From the NCBI RefSeq assembly GCF_014212125.1, contig NZ_JACJVP010000043.1:4442-49103 (forward strand): a stretch of 44,662 nt of DNA, in the 5' to 3' direction. The notes under the pieces are model-generated. The model had not been told where the DNA came from. It worked only from the letters and a program-made list of their open reading frames with translations, and did no database searches. Both the position numbers and the translations under genes were made by a program. Shown here piece by piece: positions 42,218-44,662 of the stretch; position 1 is the first letter of the stretch, and the number at the start of each line of letters is the position of its first letter. Source of the stretch: Cohnella nanjingensis (GTDB taxonomy: Bacteria; Bacillota; Bacilli; Paenibacillales; Paenibacillaceae).

Positions 42218-42368
42218 CTGCGATTCCGCCCCGTTCCGGTTGCTAGCCCCCCGCAGAACGGTCCCGGTCTCCGGCGGATACCGTGCTGCCGAGGACGACC
42301 AGGCATCCGGCAGGGTCGTTCCGACCCTCAGGACCCGGAATAGGGAAAGGTTGCCTGCGCCGGTTTCG

Positions 42369-42397
42369 TTGACAGTACCGCACGCACCCGGTAACAT
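42369..42397 (+). promoter_or_regulatory. SigA promoter of alr
   Basis: TTGACA (42369-42374), a 17-base spacer, TAACAT (42392-42397). It lies 53 bases before the GTG start of alanine racemase. A small hairpin AGGGTCG / CGACCCT (42312-42328) is just upstream, of unknown meaning. Confidence 0.8.
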
Positions 42398-42450
42398 TAC
42401 CTTATTAGGTTTATCCTTGGGGTTTTAGTGCAGAAGTAGGTGACGGGTAC

Positions 42451-43632
42451 GTGAATAGCTATTACCGGCCGACGGTGGCCGAGATCTCTCTGGATGCGAT
42501 GACGCGCAATATCCGCGCGTTCCGCGACCGGCTGGACGCCGGGACGAAGCTGCTCGCGTCCGTGAAGGCGAACGCCTACGGGCACGGCGCGGTCTGGACG
42601 TCCCGATGCGCGGCCGAAGCGGGCGCCGACTACCTCGGCGTCGCGTTTCTGGACGAGGCGCTCCAGATTCGCCAGGCGGGCGAGACGACGCCGATCCTCG
42701 TGCTGGGCTACGTGCCCCCCGAGGGGCTGGCGGTCGCCAGGGCGCGCGGCGTCACGATCGCGCTGTATCGCGACGACCAGCTGGATGCGATCGAGAAGCT
42801 GCCCGAACGCGGACCGAAGCTGAAGGCGCACGTGAAGATCGACTCCGGCATGGGCCGGCTCGGACTGCTGCCCGGTCCGGCCGCCGAACGGTTCCTGGAG
42901 CGCGCTTGCAAGCTGCCGCAGCTCGAGGTGGAGGGCATGTTCACGCACTACGCGCGCGCGGACGAGGCCGACAAGGGCTACTCGATGATGCAGGCCGAGC
43001 GATTCGCGACCATGGTCGACTATGTCGCCCGGCACGGACTGCCGCCGACGATCGTCCATGCGGGCAACAGCGCCGCGGGCATCGATCTTCCGGCGCATAT
43101 CGGCGGCATGCTCCGTCTCGGCATCAGCATGTACGGGTTGTACCCGAGCGGCGAGGTCCGGCGGGACGAAGTCGTCTTGGAGCCGGTCATGTCGCTGAAG
43201 ACGCAGGTCGTCCACGCCAAGACGCTGGCGGCGGGCGAAGGCATCAGCTACGGGACCCGGTATTTCACGGAGCGGCAGGAGTCGATCGGCACGCTGCCGA
43301 TCGGATACGGCGACGGCTACAGCCGGATGCTGTCCGGCAAAGCCGAGGTGCTGGTCCGCGGGCGCAGGGTGCCGGTGCTCGGCACGATCTGCATGGATCA
43401 ATGCATGATCCGGCTGGACGACGCGGTGCGGGAGGGCGAATCCCCGGTCGCTCCAGGCGAAGAGGTCGTGCTGTTCGGACGCCAGGGCGATGCCGTCCTC
43501 CCGGTGGAGGAGCTGGCTGCGAAGCTGGGGACGATCAATTACGAAGTCACCTGCATGATGGCCGCCCGCATCCCGCGCTTGTACGTGAAGGACGGAGTAG
43601 TCATTTCTGCGGTCAATCCGCTCATAGGCTGA
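42451..43632 (+). CDS. alr: Alanine racemase
   Basis: A 393-residue PLP enzyme that interconverts L- and D-alanine for cell-wall synthesis. Lys39 in LLASVKANAYGHGA forms the Schiff base and Tyr267 in GISYGTRY is the opposing catalytic base. HVKIDSGMGRLGL and the C-terminal MDQCMIRLD are conserved. The start is GTG, with AGTAGGTGA upstream. In Bacillus the same gene precedes ndoAI-ndoA. No riboswitch or other leader element is seen. Confidence 0.97.
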   Translation: MNSYYRPTVAEISLDAMTRNIRAFRDRLDAGTKLLASVKANAYGHGAVWTSRCAAEAGADYLGVAFLDEALQIRQAGETTPILVLGYVPPEGLAVARARGVTIALYRDDQLDAIEKLPERGPKLKAHVKIDSGMGRLGLLPGPAAERFLERACKLPQLEVEGMFTHYARADEADKGYSMMQAERFATMVDYVARHGLPPTIVHAGNSAAGIDLPAHIGGMLRLGISMYGLYPSGEVRRDEVVLEPVMSLKTQVVHAKTLAAGEGISYGTRYFTERQESIGTLPIGYGDGYSRMLSGKAEVLVRGRRVPVLGTICMDQCMIRLDDAVREGESPVAPGEEVVLFGRQGDAVLPVEELAAKLGTINYEVTCMMAARIPRLYVKDGVVISAVNPLIG

Positions 43633-43701
43633 TAGGGTGGGTTCGGCACGCGTTTTTTTGTTCCCGGCTTGCAGGAATGAAGCCCGGTAGCGCGAATGGT
43701 A

Positions 43702-43725
43702 TGGAGAGTCGTATATTTCTCTCCA
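43702..43725. promoter_or_regulatory. Inverted repeat before antitoxin gene
   Basis: TGGAGAG (43702-43708), 10 bases, CTCTCCA (43719-43725), 60 bases before the antitoxin GTG. It could be the operator of the ribbon-helix-helix antitoxin or a hairpin in the alr transcript. Seen directly; role inferred. Confidence 0.4.
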
Positions 43726-43784
43726 GGGTCCGGCATACTGGGAATTAGGTTGCGGGCTGGAAAATCTTTGGGGGTGCTTGTTCG

Positions 43785-44066
43785 GTGGCCAATGTGCACA
43801 ATACGAAGCGGATTATGATCAGTCTGCCGGATCATCTGCTCAGGGAAGTCGACTTCGTCGTGGCGAAGGAGAATACGAACCGCAGCGAAGTCGTTCGCCA
43901 GGCGATGAAGCAATATCTCGTGGACCGGAAGAAACGTCTGATTCGCGATTCGATGCAGCGCGGTTACTTGGAGATGGCCAAGATTAACCTGAACATGGCC
44001 TCGGAGGCGTTCCATGCGGAGGAAGACGCGGAGAGTACGCTTGGACGTTTGGTTAGCGGGGTGTAG
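43785..44066 (+). CDS. ndoAI: Antitoxin NdoAI (MazE-like, ribbon-helix-helix)
   Basis: A 93-residue antitoxin. The N-terminal ribbon-helix-helix DNA-binding domain (KRIMISLPDHLLREVDFVVAKENTNRSEVVRQAMKQYLVD) is followed by a C-terminal segment that would bind and block the toxin. The start is GTG, with GGGGGTG upstream. The stop is 3 bases before the toxin start codon. In Bacillus the homologue is stable, part of the house gene set downstream of alr, and I infer the same here. Confidence 0.95.
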   Translation: MANVHNTKRIMISLPDHLLREVDFVVAKENTNRSEVVRQAMKQYLVDRKKRLIRDSMQRGYLEMAKINLNMASEAFHAEEDAESTLGRLVSGV

Positions 44067-44069
44067 CGC

Positions 44070-44420
44070 TTGATCGTCAAACGCGGGGACGTGTTCTATG
44101 CAGATTTGTCGCCAGTCGTCGGCTCGGAGCAGGGCGGCGTACGCCCCGTGCTGGTGATTCAGAACGATATCGGGAACCGCTTCAGTCCTACGGTCATCGT
44201 AGCGGCCATTACCGCGCAGATTCAAAAAGCCAAGCTGCCGACGCACGTGGAGATCGAAGCGAAAGTGCACGGCATGGAACGCGATTCGGTCGTGCTGCTC
44301 GAACAGATCCGCACGATCGACAAGCAGCGTTTAACGGACAAGATCACGCATCTCGAAGAAGAAATGATGCGTAAGGTGGACGACGCGCTGCTGATCAGCG
44401 TAGGCTTAATCGACTTCTAA
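44070..44420 (+). CDS. ndoA: Endoribonuclease toxin NdoA (MazF family)
   Basis: A 116-residue MazF-family mRNA interferase, identical in length to Bacillus NdoA, whose known target is UACAU. MIVKRGDVFYADLSPVVGSEQGGVRPVLVIQND and TVIVAAITAQ include the catalytic Arg25 and Thr48. The start is TTG, a weak codon, with GCGGGGTG upstream. A weak start for the toxin right behind the antitoxin would keep toxin output lower. The gene is intact. Confidence 0.96.
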   Translation: MIVKRGDVFYADLSPVVGSEQGGVRPVLVIQNDIGNRFSPTVIVAAITAQIQKAKLPTHVEIEAKVHGMERDSVVLLEQIRTIDKQRLTDKITHLEEEMMRKVDDALLISVGLIDF

Positions 44421-44422
44421 AT

Positions 44423-44468
44423 AGGACGGCTAGCCGATGAAGACGACGGCGGGCTGTCTTATTTTTTT
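44423..44468 (+). terminator. Terminator after ndoA
   Basis: A 9-bp stem with three G-U pairs (44423-44431 with 44452-44460), then A and seven T. It begins 3 bases after the toxin stop codon. Confidence 0.8.
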
Positions 44469-44662
44469 GTGCCCGGCTCTTGGCCATTATCGCTCAGGAC
44501 TTACACGCCTAATCATCGTAGGGAATATTCGTCTTCGGTTGGGCAAATGTCGCCCGGAATTCATCGGGTGGGACCTGTCCGGCGGTGCTTGTCGTTGGTG
44601 CTTGGTGCTCGCCGTGGTGCGTCGTGGTGCTTGATGGTGGGGGCTGCTCCCCAATAAATTGT
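44469..44662. other. Window end without a supported gene; GGTGC-rich stretch
   Basis: 194 bases with only short, unsupported frames. From about 44574 to 44640 the sequence is low in complexity, with at least six irregular copies of GGTGC(T/G), such as GGTGCTTGTCGTT and GGTGCTTGATGG. No promoter or hairpin of note other than GGGG-GCTGCT-CCCC near 44640-44653. Confidence 0.5.

Overview
The window looks like chromosomal DNA from a high-GC, spore-forming Gram-positive of the Paenibacillus/Cohnella type. The evidence is a CIRCE-controlled groES-groEL operon with a SigA promoter; a YesM/YesN two-component system with LplB/YtcP-type permeases and a large lipoprotein binding protein; AraC-cupin regulators next to Gfo/Idh/MocA oxidoreductases; and the ydcC-alr-ndoAI-ndoA order known from Bacillus. 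Most genes are clearly GC-rich. The stretch at about 31.1-35.15 kb is visibly AT-richer and mosaic.

Layout. 0-0.6 kb: a phased 8-bp tandem array and a gene-free, repeat-bearing leader. 0.6-6.1 kb: two chemoreceptors facing each other across groES-groEL; the second has a sigma-D-like promoter. 6.2-7.8 kb: an HxlR regulator divergent from an aldo/keto reductase. 7.9-23.3 kb: a glycan-use locus with a histidine kinase and AraC-type response regulator, an ArsR-MFS pair with matching operators, a giant secreted GH39-like enzyme broken by an in-frame TAG, a second secreted glycosidase, and an ABC importer (two permeases and a lipoprotein). Three promoters here (kinase, giant glycosidase, importer) share the same tandem element, GTCAC...AACGT...GTNAC, at a nearly fixed distance from the -10. 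This points to one regulon, probably driven by the local response regulator. 23.5-25.6 kb: an M20 hydrolase and an APH-like kinase on the minus strand. 25.8-28.9 kb: Gfo/Idh - AraC - Gfo/Idh operon. 29.0-30.9 kb: GntR/ATPase/permease operon with overlapping genes and a palindromic operator.

31.1-35.2 kb: an accessory region with an AraC regulator, an ankyrin-repeat protein, an orphan gene fragment, an XRE-peptide deformylase pair with a perfect palindrome over its -35, and a DJ-1/PfpI gene between two fragments of a siderophore ABC transporter. 35.3-40.6 kb: an Uup-type ABC-F ATPase, tRNA-Lys(CTT), an epimerase divergent from a MmyB-type regulator, and an S66 LD-carboxypeptidase. 41.0-44.4 kb: a LolA-like lipoprotein (YdcC type), alanine racemase and the NdoAI/NdoA antitoxin-toxin pair. 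The window ends in low-complexity DNA.

The points most worth a second look are the shared activator-type promoter element, the in-frame amber codon inside the giant glycosidase, the XRE-deformylase module, and the decayed siderophore locus. I did not find a clearly unprecedented multi-gene system. All family calls come from reading motifs, not from database searches.
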